From positions 1-8,844 of the forward strand of contig JAUZEU010000658.1 in the NCBI GenBank assembly GCA_030838885.1: a DNA stretch of 8,844 nucleotides, written 5' to 3'. Positions 1 to 7,342 of the stretch are shown piece by piece. The stretch comes from Bryobacterales bacterium (GTDB lineage: Bacteria; Acidobacteriota; Terriglobia; Bryobacterales; Bryobacteraceae). The notes below the pieces were generated by a model. It did no database searches, was not told where the DNA came from, and saw only the letters and a program-made list of their open reading frames with translations. Numbering within the stretch: position 1 is the first letter of the stretch; each line of letters starts with the position of its first letter. A program made the translations under genes and the position numbers.

Positions 1-386
1 TTCGGGACGCCACAGGCGAATTCGATGTTTTCGATTCCCCTCGCTACTTCACCGGCTGCGTCCGGGAGGGTCTTTCCGTGTTCGAGGGAGATCAGCTCGG
101 CGATCCTGTGGCGGTTAGTGTCCGCCAGGTCGCGAAACCGAAACATGGTCTCCGCGCGCCTGGACAGAGGTGTTGCACGCCATTCGGGGAATGCAGCTTT
201 GGCTGCGGCGACGGCAGCATCCACATCTTCCACGCTGGCGAAATCGACTCTGCTTTGCTGTTCGCCGGTGGCGGGATTCCAAACTTTTCCGGAGCGGCCG
301 GAACTGGATTCCACGGGCTGGCCGGCAATCCAATGGACAATACGCCTGAGTTCAACATGCTTGAGTTCGACTTCAGCTGCGGTCAC
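1..386 (-). CDS. mmsA: CoA-acylating (methyl)malonate-semialdehyde dehydrogenase, N-terminal 128 codons (cut by window edge)
   Basis: I translated this frame by hand. It gives 128 codons and runs off the window at base 1. The segment matches the N-terminal, NAD-binding part of the MmsA/IolA branch of the aldehyde dehydrogenase superfamily. It has NPATGE at residues 37-42, the helix DVDAAVAAAKAAFPEWR at about 54-70, RRAETMFRFRDL at about 76-87, and EHGKTLPDAAGEV followed by RGIE and EFACG at about 102-126. The catalytic cysteine lies outside the window. Family members oxidise malonate or methylmalonate semialdehyde with NAD+ and CoA to acetyl- or propionyl-CoA plus CO2. Here that would be the last step of uracil and thymine breakdown. 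The start is the GTG at 384-386, whose GTGA overlaps the upstream stop by 4 bases. An AGAGGA sits 7 bases upstream. A GTG further upstream at 404-406 has no such support. Family assignment is firm; the substrate is inferred from the operon. Confidence 0.9.
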   Translation of the reverse strand, partial: MTAAEVELKHVELRRIVHWIAGQPVESSSGRSGKVWNPATGEQQSRVDFASVEDVDAAVAAAKAAFPEWRATPLSRRAETMFRFRDLADTNRHRIAELISLEHGKTLPDAAGEVARGIENIEFACGVP

Positions 387-1627
387 TTGGTTTTCCTCTG
401 TATCCACTCTACTGCTTTGGTGGCAAGACTATCGAGCGCGATCACCGACATCTCGAGGTGCACTTCTTTGGTGTCTTCGATTTTGTTGTGGCTGATACCG
501 CCGAGGGACTGGACAAACATCATAACGGCCGGGATCCCGGCGCGGGCCACTTCCGCTGCATCGTGCAGGGGGCCGGAGGGCAGTCTATGGGAGTGTCGGG
601 AGGTTTCGGTGACTGCCTGTTCGCAGAGGGCGAGAAGGTCGGGATGGAAGGGGACGGGTTCGATGTTCCAGATGCGCGCCCACTCGACTGTGCACTTCTC
701 TTCGCGGGCGAAGCGCTCGCTGGCTTCGCGGGCTTCGGCGTACATGGTGGCGAGGACGGCGGCGTTGAGATCGCGCTGGTCGAGGGTGACTTCGCAGCGA
801 CCCACTACGGCGGTTACGATGCCGGGGAAGGTTTTGACGCTGCCCATGGTGCAGACGGCATCCTTGTGTTTGCCGGCGATGGTGCGAATGTAGAGCGCGA
901 GTTTGGCGGCGGCGGCGAGGGCATCGTGCCGGGCGTTCATGGGCGTGGAGCCGGAGTGGGCTTCCTGGCCGTGAAAGGTGATGGCGTGGCGCTCTACTCC
1001 TTTGGTGCCCATGACGACTCCGAGGGGAAGGCCGAGGTCTTCGAGGACGGGGCCCTGTTCGATGTGCAGTTCGATGTAGGCGGCGGCGTTCTGCTGTTCG
1101 GCGCGTGCTTGGGGGAAGCGGTCTATTTCGATGCCGCAGGTACGGAGGGCGGCTTCCATGGTGATGCCGTCTTTGTCTTTGCGTACGCGGTCGGCGGCGA
1201 TGGAGTCGGTTCCGGCGAAGGCGGAGGAGCCGAGGAGGCTGCGGCCGAAGCGCGCGCCTTCTTCGTCGGCCCAATCGACTATGCGGATGGTTACTGGTGG
1301 GCGGCCGTTGTATTGTGTGGCGAAGCGGCGGAGGATTTCGAGGCCGGTGAGGATGCCGAGAGCTCCATCGAGCCAGCCGCCGTTAGGTACGGAGTCGAGA
1401 TGGCCTCCGATTATGAGGACCTGGTCTGAGGCGCCGGGCAGGGTGACCCAATTGTTTCCTGCCGGGTCGAGGTGATGTTCTACCGGGAGGCCGTCTAGTT
1501 TGGTGGCAAACCATTCGCGGGCCTTTTGCCAAATTGGGGTCCAGGCTACTCGTTGGGCTCCGTTTTGGTCGGAGGTCAGGTCGCGGAGTTGTTTTAGCTC
1601 GGTTAGAGTTCGGTTTGGGTTCAGCAT
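383..1627 (-). CDS. M20-family Zn-dependent amidohydrolase, probable N-carbamoyl-beta-alanine amidohydrolase (beta-ureidopropionase)
   Basis: The protein has 414 residues, the usual length for the hydantoinase/carbamoylase branch of peptidase family M20 (allantoate amidohydrolase, L-carbamoylase, bacterial beta-ureidopropionase). Visible metal-centre motifs are GGHLDSVPNGGWLDG with His76 and Asp87, WADEEGARFG with Glu122/Glu123, ELHIEQGPVLE with His188, and GGISHNKIED with His380. His224 in QEAHSGSTPM sits in the lid and dimer-domain region. Arg285 in LDQRDLN takes the place of the family's substrate-carboxylate arginine. Family members hydrolyse a carbamoyl group to CO2 and NH3. Next to PreTA and dihydropyrimidinase, the likely substrates are N-carbamoyl-beta-alanine and N-carbamoyl-3-aminoisobutyrate. 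Sequence alone does not exclude N-carbamoyl-amino acid or allantoate activity. The ATG lies 4 bases after the dihydropyrimidinase stop with no strong Shine-Dalgarno, so translation is probably coupled to that gene. The protein is cytoplasmic, with no signal peptide. Confidence 0.9.
   Translation of the reverse strand: MLNPNRTLTELKQLRDLTSDQNGAQRVAWTPIWQKAREWFATKLDGLPVEHHLDPAGNNWVTLPGASDQVLIIGGHLDSVPNGGWLDGALGILTGLEILRRFATQYNGRPPVTIRIVDWADEEGARFGRSLLGSSAFAGTDSIAADRVRKDKDGITMEAALRTCGIEIDRFPQARAEQQNAAAYIELHIEQGPVLEDLGLPLGVVMGTKGVERHAITFHGQEAHSGSTPMNARHDALAAAAKLALYIRTIAGKHKDAVCTMGSVKTFPGIVTAVVGRCEVTLDQRDLNAAVLATMYAEAREASERFAREEKCTVEWARIWNIEPVPFHPDLLALCEQAVTETSRHSHRLPSGPLHDAAEVARAGIPAVMMFVQSLGGISHNKIEDTKEVHLEMSVIALDSLATKAVEWIQRKTK
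394..399 (-). promoter_or_regulatory. Ribosome binding site of mmsA
   Basis: The minus strand reads AGAGGA, 7 bases before the GTG start at 384-386. It lies inside the last codons of the upstream amidohydrolase gene. It decides the start codon and shows that the last gene can be initiated independently, despite the 4-base overlap. Confidence 0.65.
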
Positions 1628-1631
1628 TGGG

Positions 1632-3029
1632 TCAGGCTCGGAGAGACGCGATCGGTGTCCGCGTGTCCCGGCGAAGGAACTGGCCGTGGCCGCGGTTGCC
1701 CACGAAGACTCCGTCTCTTACCTGGAGGCGGCCGCGGACGGTGACGGCTGAGGGGCGGCCTTCGATTTTCATGCCTTCGAAGGCGTTGTAGTTGACATTG
1801 CCGGAGTGAGTGCTCGCGGAGATCACGCCTTTATAGATTGGGTCATAGACTACCAGGTCGGCGTCACTGCCCACCGCTATGGTGCCTTTGCGGGGGAAGA
1901 GGCCGAAGAGCTTCGCGGCCTTCGTGCTGGCTGCGTCGACGAAGCGGTGCAGGTCGACCGTGCCTTGTTGCACGCCATAGGTGTAGAGCAGATTGACTCG
2001 TTCTTCGATGCCCGGGATGCCGTTGGGGATCTGGGTGAAGTTGCCTTTCCCCATCAGCTTCTGTTCGATGTCGAAGGGGCAGTGATCGGTGCCTACGGTA
2101 TCGATAAGGCCCACGCTGAGCGCGTCCCAGAGGGGCTTCTGGTTGCGGCGATCGCGCAGGGGCGGGGACATGACGTACTTCATGCCTTCAACGCCGGGCC
2201 GCTCGGCATAGCTCTTGTCGAGCAGTAAGTGCGGGATAACGGATTCGATGTAGAGTTTCACGCCGCGCTGCTTTGCACGGATGGCGGCACGCAGGGCCGG
2301 TTCGCACGAGAGGTGGACCACGTAGCCGGTTGCTCCGGTGTTTTCGAGGAAGGTGGCGAAGCGGTTTGTGCCTTCGGCTTCTACCGATTCCGGGCGGCTG
2401 GGCTCATGGCATTCGGGACCGGTTTTGCGCTCGGCCATGAGCTTCTGCTGCAGGCGTCCGACGAGTTCCGCGTTTTCGCAGTGGGCTGTGACTATGACAC
2501 CCAGCTCCCGGGCGAGCGTCAAGGTCTGGTACATTTCGCCATCGTCCACGCCGAAGAAGTTCTTATAGGCGAGGAAGATTTTGAAAGAAGTGATGCCATC
2601 GGCGACGATCTGGCGCAGTTGTTCTTCGGTGTTGCTGTCGAATTTTGTTACCGACATGTGGAAGGTATAGTCGCAGGCGCTGTGGCCTTCGGCTTTTGAC
2701 TTCCAGAGGAGATAACCTTCCAGGGCATCATCATTGCGGGAAGGGCAGCACATCTCGATGTAGGTTGTGGTGCCACCGATAAGCGCGGCGATGCTGGCGG
2801 TCTCATGCGTGTCCTTCGCGAAGGTGGACATGAAGGGCAGATAGATATGGACGTGCGGGTCGATAAAGCCGGGGAAGACGAGTTTGCCGCGCGCGTCAAG
2901 TACGGTGGTGTTGGGAGGCACTTCGAGGTTGGGCCCGATGCGGGTGATGGTTTCGTTTTCGGCGTAGATGTCGGCGTGGAAACGCGAGTCAGCTGTGACG
3001 ATTTCACCGTTCTGGATGAGTAGCGGCAT
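1632..3029 (-). CDS. hydA: Dihydropyrimidinase (cyclic amidohydrolase, D-hydantoinase family)
   Basis: The protein has 465 residues and belongs to the amidohydrolase superfamily. It opens the ring of 5,6-dihydrouracil or dihydrothymine to the N-carbamoyl-beta-amino acid. All binuclear metal ligands are visible: His59 and His61 in DPHVH, Lys150 (the lysine carboxylated in this family) in TSFKIFLAYK, His183 in TAHCENAE, His239 in VVHLSCEP and Asp315 in GTDHCPFD. Tyr155, Ser288 in MSPPLR and Asn336 in IPNGIPG fit the substrate-binding positions. The C-terminal GQFLRR resembles the usual end of the family. I chose the ATG at 3027-3029 because the family's opening beta strand (LLIQNGEIVTAD) begins there. 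The open frame continues upstream to 3215, but that part lies inside preA and has no family similarity. The start is 2 bases after the preA stop with only a weak Shine-Dalgarno, so it is probably coupled. A hydantoinase reading is possible, but the dihydropyrimidine dehydrogenase next to it makes dihydropyrimidinase much more likely. Confidence 0.95.
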   Translation of the reverse strand: MPLLIQNGEIVTADSRFHADIYAENETITRIGPNLEVPPNTTVLDARGKLVFPGFIDPHVHIYLPFMSTFAKDTHETASIAALIGGTTTYIEMCCPSRNDDALEGYLLWKSKAEGHSACDYTFHMSVTKFDSNTEEQLRQIVADGITSFKIFLAYKNFFGVDDGEMYQTLTLARELGVIVTAHCENAELVGRLQQKLMAERKTGPECHEPSRPESVEAEGTNRFATFLENTGATGYVVHLSCEPALRAAIRAKQRGVKLYIESVIPHLLLDKSYAERPGVEGMKYVMSPPLRDRRNQKPLWDALSVGLIDTVGTDHCPFDIEQKLMGKGNFTQIPNGIPGIEERVNLLYTYGVQQGTVDLHRFVDAASTKAAKLFGLFPRKGTIAVGSDADLVVYDPIYKGVISASTHSGNVNYNAFEGMKIEGRPSAVTVRGRLQVRDGVFVGNRGHGQFLRRDTRTPIASLRA

Positions 3030-3031
3030 AG

Positions 3032-4354
3032 TTAATGGATTTCGATCCCGTGAGCTGAGCGGTAGCGCTGCATAGCTTCCCAGTCTTCTGTCACGGCGGG
3101 TTCGGACTGGCCGATTTCGGCCCATGTGACGGAAGTCCGGCCGGAGGGTTCCTGGACCATTTCGATGCAGTTTTCCACCGGACAGACGTTGTAGCAGAGG
3201 CGGCAACCGACGCAATCCTGTTCGCGAACGGTGGGCTGGGGTCTGTCGCTATTCGGGATCTGGTCTATGCACTGGTGCGCGGTGTCATTACAGGCCACGT
3301 AGCAGAGGTTGCATTTGATGCAACGCTCCGGATTGATGCGGGCGACGGCGCGGAAGGAGAGGTCGAAGTTCTGGAAGGCAGAGACGCGGTGGAGGCTCTT
3401 GCCGCGGATGGCGTCGATATCCGTGAAGCCCTTCGAGTCCATCCAGTTGGAAAGGCCATCGCAGAGGTCTTCAATGATGCGGAAGCCGTAGTGCATGGCC
3501 GCGGTGCAGACCTGGAGGCTGCCCGCGCCGAGGAGAAGGAATTCGGCGGCGTCGCGCCATGTTCCGATGCCGCCCATGCCTGAGATGGGTTTGCCGGAGC
3601 CGGACACGGTGGGATCCGAGCCGAGGGCGGCCAGCATGGCGAGCGCGATCGGTTTGACCGCCGGACCCGCGTAACCACCGTGTCCACCTTTGCCGCCGAT
3701 GCTGGGGACCAGTTCGAAGGTGTCGAGATCGACGGCGATGATGGAGTTCACGGTGTTGATGAGGGAGAGCGCATCCGCTCCGCCCTGAAGCGCCGCGTGC
3801 GCCGGTAAGACGATGTTCGTGATGTTCGGCGTCAGCTTCACGATCACCGGAATTTTGGCGACGCTCGCAACCCAGTTGGTGATGCGCTCACAGTATTCGG
3901 GCACCTGACCAACGGCGCTGCCCATACCGCGTTCGCTCATGCCGTGGGGGCAGCCATAGTTGAGCTCTATGCCATCCGCACCGGTGTCTTCGATTTGCCG
4001 GACGATGGTGTGCCATGCTTCCGGCTTCGATTCGACCATCGCGGAGACGACGACGGCGCGATCCGGCCAGGCGCGTTTTACTTCGCGGATCTCGCGGAGG
4101 TTGACGTCGACGGGACGGTCGGAAATCAGCTCGACGTTGTTGATGGCCAGCATCTTATTGGCGCCGTAGTGCCATGCGCCATAGCGGTTCGACACGTTGA
4201 GGACGGGCGGGCCGATGGTCTTCCAGACTGCGCCGCCCCATCCGTGCTCAAAGGCGCGGTGGATCTGCGCGCCGGAGTTGGACGGGGGCGCGGAGGCCAG
4301 CCAGAAGGGGTTGGGGGATTTGATGCCGGCGAAATTGATGCTGAGATCAGCCAT
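3032..4354 (-). CDS. preA: NAD-dependent dihydropyrimidine dehydrogenase, catalytic subunit PreA
   Basis: The protein has 440 residues. It corresponds to the C-terminal part of eukaryotic dihydropyrimidine dehydrogenase: an FMN-binding dihydroorotate-dehydrogenase-like barrel (about 1-330) and a two-cluster ferredoxin tail (about 340-400). ELNYGCPHGMSERGMG contains Asn132 and Cys135, matching the pyrimidine-binding Asn and catalytic Cys of the mammalian enzyme. INTVN at 199-203 holds the further conserved Asn-Thr pair (Asn200, Thr201). Two [4Fe-4S] motifs are complete: Cys345/348/351/355 and Cys381/384/387/391. The subunit reduces uracil and thymine to the 5,6-dihydro forms with electrons passed from PreT. 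About 40 residues follow the last cluster and look unlike any known domain. The gene overlaps preT by 8 bases, and AAGGTG lies 7 bases before the ATG. The protein is cytoplasmic, in a complex with PreT. Confidence 0.96.
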   Translation of the reverse strand: MADLSINFAGIKSPNPFWLASAPPSNSGAQIHRAFEHGWGGAVWKTIGPPVLNVSNRYGAWHYGANKMLAINNVELISDRPVDVNLREIREVKRAWPDRAVVVSAMVESKPEAWHTIVRQIEDTGADGIELNYGCPHGMSERGMGSAVGQVPEYCERITNWVASVAKIPVIVKLTPNITNIVLPAHAALQGGADALSLINTVNSIIAVDLDTFELVPSIGGKGGHGGYAGPAVKPIALAMLAALGSDPTVSGSGKPISGMGGIGTWRDAAEFLLLGAGSLQVCTAAMHYGFRIIEDLCDGLSNWMDSKGFTDIDAIRGKSLHRVSAFQNFDLSFRAVARINPERCIKCNLCYVACNDTAHQCIDQIPNSDRPQPTVREQDCVGCRLCYNVCPVENCIEMVQEPSGRTSVTWAEIGQSEPAVTEDWEAMQRYRSAHGIEIH

Positions 4355-5627
4355 TGGCCATCACCTTATTGTGGATTGCGGTTGCCGCGAGTTTGCCGTC
4401 CTGCACGGCCATGACGGTGGAGGCTGCGCCTTTGGCCCGAATGCAGTCGCCACCGGCGTAGATGCCGGGTGTGCTGGTTTCGAGGTCCGCGTTGACGCCG
4501 ATAAGGCCACGCTCAGTGGCGAGACCCAGCAGTACGGCAATCGACGGGCGATTCTGGCCGATGGCTTTGATGATCTGGTCGGCGGGCAGGATGAAGGCAG
4601 AGCCTTCGATGGGTTCGGGATGCGGGGTGAGCCGGGTGCGCACACATGCAAGGCCGGTGACGACGCCGTTCTCTGAGATGACCCGCACCGGCTGGGCGAG
4701 GAACTCGAATGACACGCCTTCGTTCTTGACGAAGCTGTATTCGTGATCGTACGCGGTCATCTCGCGTTCGGTGCGGCGGTAGATCATGGTGACCTGTTGT
4801 GAACCCAGGCGCTTCGCGACTGTCGCGCAGTCAATCGCGGTATTGCCTGCGCCGATTACCAGGACGCTGCGGCCGGGCAGGAGACTGGCAGGATCCAGTT
4901 TGCTGCGGCTGATGTAATCGAGGCCATCGAGGACGTGATCTTCTCCGGGGATTCCGAGAGAGGGACTGGCGCCTAAGCCGACGCTGAGGAAGACCGCGTC
5001 GAATTGGGATTGAAGGTCGGCGGCGGTGATGTCGCGACCGATGTCCACGCCGGTTTGGATGTCCACGCCCAGCTGGCGGATCATGTCTGCTTCGGCGAGC
5101 GCTATTTCGACGGGCTCGCGGAGAACGATGATGCCGTAGGTAGAGAGGCCGCCGGCGAGTTCGCGCTTCTCAAAGATAGTGACGTGGTGGCCACGGCGCG
5201 CCAGCTCACCGGCGCAGGAGAGGCCCGCGGGTCCGGCTCCGATGACGGCGATGCGCTTACCGGTGGCAGGACCGGGTTTCAGAAACCCATTCAGGCCATG
5301 GTTGAAGGCGTGGTCCATGGCGTGGCGCTGCAGGCGGCCGATGGTGATGGGCTTGTGCTCCGAGCCGAGCACGCAGGCACCTTCGCAGAGTTCCTGGACG
5401 GGGCACACGCGGGCGCAGGTGGCTCCCAGGAGATTCGAACTCAGGATGGTGGTGGCGGAACCGAGCATGTTCGCCGTCGCTATCTTCTTTATAAAGCGCG
5501 GGATGTCGATGTGGGTGGGGCAGGCCTGGGTGCAGGGCGCGTCATAACAGTAGAGGCATCGGTTCGCTTCGACCAATGCCTCATGAGTGGTAAGGGGAGG
5601 GAACTGCTCGGTGAGGGCGTTAGTCAT
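4347..5627 (-). CDS. preT: NAD-dependent dihydropyrimidine dehydrogenase, electron-input subunit PreT
   Basis: The protein has 426 residues and belongs to the family of GltD-like flavoproteins. The N-terminal helical domain has two cysteine groups, Cys24/27/32/36 and Cys71/75/81/85, which resemble the [4Fe-4S]-binding groups of glutamate synthase beta and mammalian DPD. A FAD-binding Rossmann motif, VIGAGPAGLSCAGELA, starts at residue 128. A second dinucleotide motif, VIGAGNTAIDCA, starts at 257 and is followed by YRRTEREM at 283-290. The C-terminal FAD motif, AGGDC, is at 391-395. The subunit takes electrons from NADH through FAD and passes them to PreA. The ATG at 5625-5627 overlaps the permease stop by 8 bases. 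The closest purine-rich stretch is a weak Shine-Dalgarno, so coupling to the permease is likely. Adjacency to preA separates it from the very similar GltD and NfnB proteins. Confidence 0.94.
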   Translation of the reverse strand: MTNALTEQFPPLTTHEALVEANRCLYCYDAPCTQACPTHIDIPRFIKKIATANMLGSATTILSSNLLGATCARVCPVQELCEGACVLGSEHKPITIGRLQRHAMDHAFNHGLNGFLKPGPATGKRIAVIGAGPAGLSCAGELARRGHHVTIFEKRELAGGLSTYGIIVLREPVEIALAEADMIRQLGVDIQTGVDIGRDITAADLQSQFDAVFLSVGLGASPSLGIPGEDHVLDGLDYISRSKLDPASLLPGRSVLVIGAGNTAIDCATVAKRLGSQQVTMIYRRTEREMTAYDHEYSFVKNEGVSFEFLAQPVRVISENGVVTGLACVRTRLTPHPEPIEGSAFILPADQIIKAIGQNRPSIAVLLGLATERGLIGVNADLETSTPGIYAGGDCIRAKGAASTVMAVQDGKLAATAIHNKVMANG

Positions 5628-7056
5628 TGGTCTTTTCTGTCTTTCCTCTGTCTCGCCTCATCAGCAACACGTACGTGCCTCCTGAAATCGCAAACCCAAC
5701 GAACCAGGCATAACTGTAGAGCCAGCCAATATCGGGGACAAAGAGACCAATCAGGGCTACGAAGATGCCTGCGGCAAGGCTGATGACCGCGCGCCAGTTC
5801 ACGCCGTTGCTGTATTCATATGCCCCGTTGCGCCGGTAAAGGTCGTCGAGCCTGAGCACGCGTTTTCTCACGATGAAGTAGTCGGCGATCATGATGCCGG
5901 CGATGGGTCCGAGGAGGCCGGAGTATCCGACGAGCCAACCGGTGATGTAGGAACCATAGTCGCTCATGAGCTTCCACGGCATCATCAGGATGCCGACGAT
6001 GCCGGTGATGATGCCTCCGGTGCGGAAGGAGATGTGCTGCGGACTGAGGTTCGAGAAGTCATTGGATGGCGAGACCACGTTGGCGGCGACGTTGGTGTTG
6101 AGGGTCGCGATCAGGATCGCGATGAGGGCGACGAAGGCCAGGACGGGCTGATGGAAGCGCCCGATGAGAGCGACCGGGTCCCAGACGGGCTCGCCGAAGA
6201 TCACGATGGACGCGGAGGTTACGGCCACTCCGATAAAGGAGTAGAGGGTCATGGCCAGGGGAAGGCCCAGAGCCTGTCCGGTGGCCTGAGCTTTTTGGGA
6301 GGTGGCGTAGCGGGTGAAGTCGGGGATGTTGAGGGCGACGGTTGACCAGAAGCCGACCATGCCGGTGAGCGACGGGACGAAGAAGGCGAAGAATTCGCTG
6401 AAGGTGTGGAACTTGCCGGGGGAACTGAGGACGGGGCCGAAGCCGCCGGCTTTGCCGGTTATCCACCAGAGGAGCAGGACGCCGACCCCGAGCATGAGGG
6501 GCGCGCCGACACCTTCGAGGAAGCGAATGGTTTCGATGCCACGCCAGATCACGAACATATTGAGAAGCCAGAAGGCGAAAAAGCAAACCCAAACCGCGCC
6601 GGGGAAGGCGGCCACGGAAGGCGCGGCGACCGCGAGCATGGATTGGATGGCCTGGCCGCCGATCCATGTCTGGATGCCGAACCAGCCACAGGCGACCAGA
6701 GCGCGCAGGATCGCGGGGAAGTTCGCGCCGCGCACGCCGAAGGAGGCGCGAACGAAGACGGGGAAGGGAATGCCGTATTTCGTGCCGGCATGGGCGTTGA
6801 GCAGCATGGGCACGAGGACGATGAGGTTGCCGAGGAGGATGGTGCCGACGGCCTGCCACCAGTTCATGCCGCCGGCGATGAGTCCCGAGGCGAGCATGTA
6901 GGTGGGGATGCAGACGCTCATGGCGACCCAGAGCGAGGCGTAACTGTAGATTCCCCAGGTGCGGCGGTGGGGCGGGACCGGCGCGAGGTCATGGTTGAAG
7001 AGACCGGGATCCAGATTCGCGGGATCGAGATGCGTGGCAGCGGCGAGGTCCGGCAC
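5620..7056 (-). CDS. NCS1-family nucleobase:cation symporter, likely uracil/thymine permease
   Basis: With the start chosen here the protein has 478 residues and about 12 hydrophobic membrane segments. It is a nucleobase:cation symporter-1 (relatives: Mhp1, PucI, fungal Fur/Fcy permeases). Signatures are the N-terminal HDLAPVPPHRRTWG, GWFGIQTWIGGQAI in the third segment (carrying the Trp and Gln expected to contact substrate), NIPDFTRYA near residue 244, and TNVAANVVSPSNDFSNLSP near residue 321 (the segment-8 region with the conserved Asn). The start is the GTG at 7054-7056, preceded by AGGAG with 8 bases of spacing. A TTG at 7111-7113 would add 19 residues, but it has no ribosome site and lies inside the leader hairpin. 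The gene is first in the operon, so I infer that it imports uracil, thymine or a dihydropyrimidine. NCS1 proteins also carry hydantoins, allantoin or cytosine, and sequence alone does not decide. Confidence 0.93.
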   Translation of the reverse strand: MPDLAAATHLDPANLDPGLFNHDLAPVPPHRRTWGIYSYASLWVAMSVCIPTYMLASGLIAGGMNWWQAVGTILLGNLIVLVPMLLNAHAGTKYGIPFPVFVRASFGVRGANFPAILRALVACGWFGIQTWIGGQAIQSMLAVAAPSVAAFPGAVWVCFFAFWLLNMFVIWRGIETIRFLEGVGAPLMLGVGVLLLWWITGKAGGFGPVLSSPGKFHTFSEFFAFFVPSLTGMVGFWSTVALNIPDFTRYATSQKAQATGQALGLPLAMTLYSFIGVAVTSASIVIFGEPVWDPVALIGRFHQPVLAFVALIAILIATLNTNVAANVVSPSNDFSNLSPQHISFRTGGIITGIVGILMMPWKLMSDYGSYITGWLVGYSGLLGPIAGIMIADYFIVRKRVLRLDDLYRRNGAYEYSNGVNWRAVISLAAGIFVALIGLFVPDIGWLYSYAWFVGFAISGGTYVLLMRRDRGKTEKTND

Positions 7057-7064
7057 GGTTTGCT

Positions 7065-7069
7065 CTCCT
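7065..7069 (-). promoter_or_regulatory. Ribosome binding site of the permease gene
   Basis: The minus strand carries AGGAG 8 bases before the GTG at 7054-7056. It is the strongest ribosome site in the operon. It fixes the permease start downstream of the leader hairpin and rules against the longer TTG reading. Confidence 0.8.
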
Positions 7070-7072
7070 GAA

Positions 7073-7121
7073 ATTCCGCCTGGGGCTGGCGCATCGGGAT
7101 GATCTGGCCCCAAAGCGGAAT
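7073..7121 (-). promoter_or_regulatory. Long hairpin / dyad in the operon leader
   Basis: Read on the minus strand, ATTCCGC (7121-7115) can pair perfectly with GCGGAAT (7079-7073). After a small internal loop (TT opposite G), TGGGGC (7112-7107) pairs with GCCCCA (7086-7081). This leaves a 20-base loop. The dyad fills almost the whole space between the predicted transcription start (near 7120) and the ribosome site, ending 3 bases before it. It could act as an RNA hairpin that modulates initiation or stability. It could also be a DNA operator with half sites ATTCCGC/GCGGAAT. There is no U-run after it, so it is not an ordinary intrinsic terminator. Confidence 0.6.
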
Positions 7122-7126
7122 GTTGG

Positions 7127-7156
7127 ATTTTACCGCAGATGCGCCTGGGTTGTTAA
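7127..7156 (-). promoter_or_regulatory. Sigma70-like promoter of the pyrimidine-degradation operon
   Basis: On the minus strand, TTAACA (7156-7151, one mismatch to TTGACA) is followed after 18 bases by TAAAAT (7132-7127, one mismatch to TATAAT). Transcription would start around 7120, giving a leader of about 64 bases before the permease GTG. It is the only convincing promoter I see before the operon, and its AT content stands out in GC-rich surroundings. The assignment assumes a housekeeping sigma factor with the usual consensus. Confidence 0.6.
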
Positions 7157-7160
7157 AAAA

Positions 7161-7203
7161 GGGGGATCGGGCGGTTTGGGGAAGGGCGGAGGGAGGTTCG
7201 GGG
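7161..7203 (+). other. G-run block with G-quadruplex pattern, upstream of the operon promoter
   Basis: The plus strand has G-runs at 7161-7165, 7169-7171, 7178-7181, 7184-7186, 7191-7193 and 7200-7203. They are separated by loops of 3, 6, 2, 4 and 6 bases, so several sets of four runs satisfy the G3+N1-7 pattern. The block starts 5 bases beyond the -35 element, on the strand that is the template for the operon. It could be functional DNA structure or only local strand asymmetry. The rest of the gap up to 7342 shows no gene. Confidence 0.5.
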
Positions 7204-7342
7204 CGGCCGCGTGGGGCGAGTCGGCGGGCTGGAGGTGGGTTCTTCCGAAAATAACCTCTGCTGACCCGAATAGGGGCGTTTTGGGCGGTTGGGTTGCGGT
7301 TGATCTTTTGTTTTCAGCAAGTGGCGGGTTCGTTCCGGCGGT

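Noticed and set aside
78..893. Plus-strand open frame of 271 codons across the mmsA/amidohydrolase junction
   Set aside because: It overlaps two well-supported genes on the other strand, and its translation resembles no family.
458..1429. Long plus-strand open frame of 323 codons
   Set aside because: It is antisense to the amidohydrolase gene, has a Gly/Ala/Asp/Glu-rich low-information composition typical of shadow frames in GC-rich DNA, and has no recognisable domain.
3030..3215. N-terminal extension of the dihydropyrimidinase frame
   Set aside because: It would overlap the preA 3' end by more than 180 bases, has no similarity to the family, and the natural first strand begins at the ATG at 3027-3029.
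6406..7071. Plus-strand open frame rich in Gly, Glu and Asp
   Set aside because: It is the reverse-strand shadow of the permease gene; hydrophobic codons read backwards give this composition.
7057..7113. Longer permease start at a TTG codon
   Set aside because: It has no ribosome site and lies within the leader hairpin, while the GTG at 7054-7056 has AGGAG at good spacing.
7151..7165. Minus-strand C-run followed by six T, looking like an intrinsic terminator for the transposase
   Set aside because: The DNA just upstream on that strand is C-rich with no G-rich arm to form the hairpin. The T-run is better explained as part of the -35 region.
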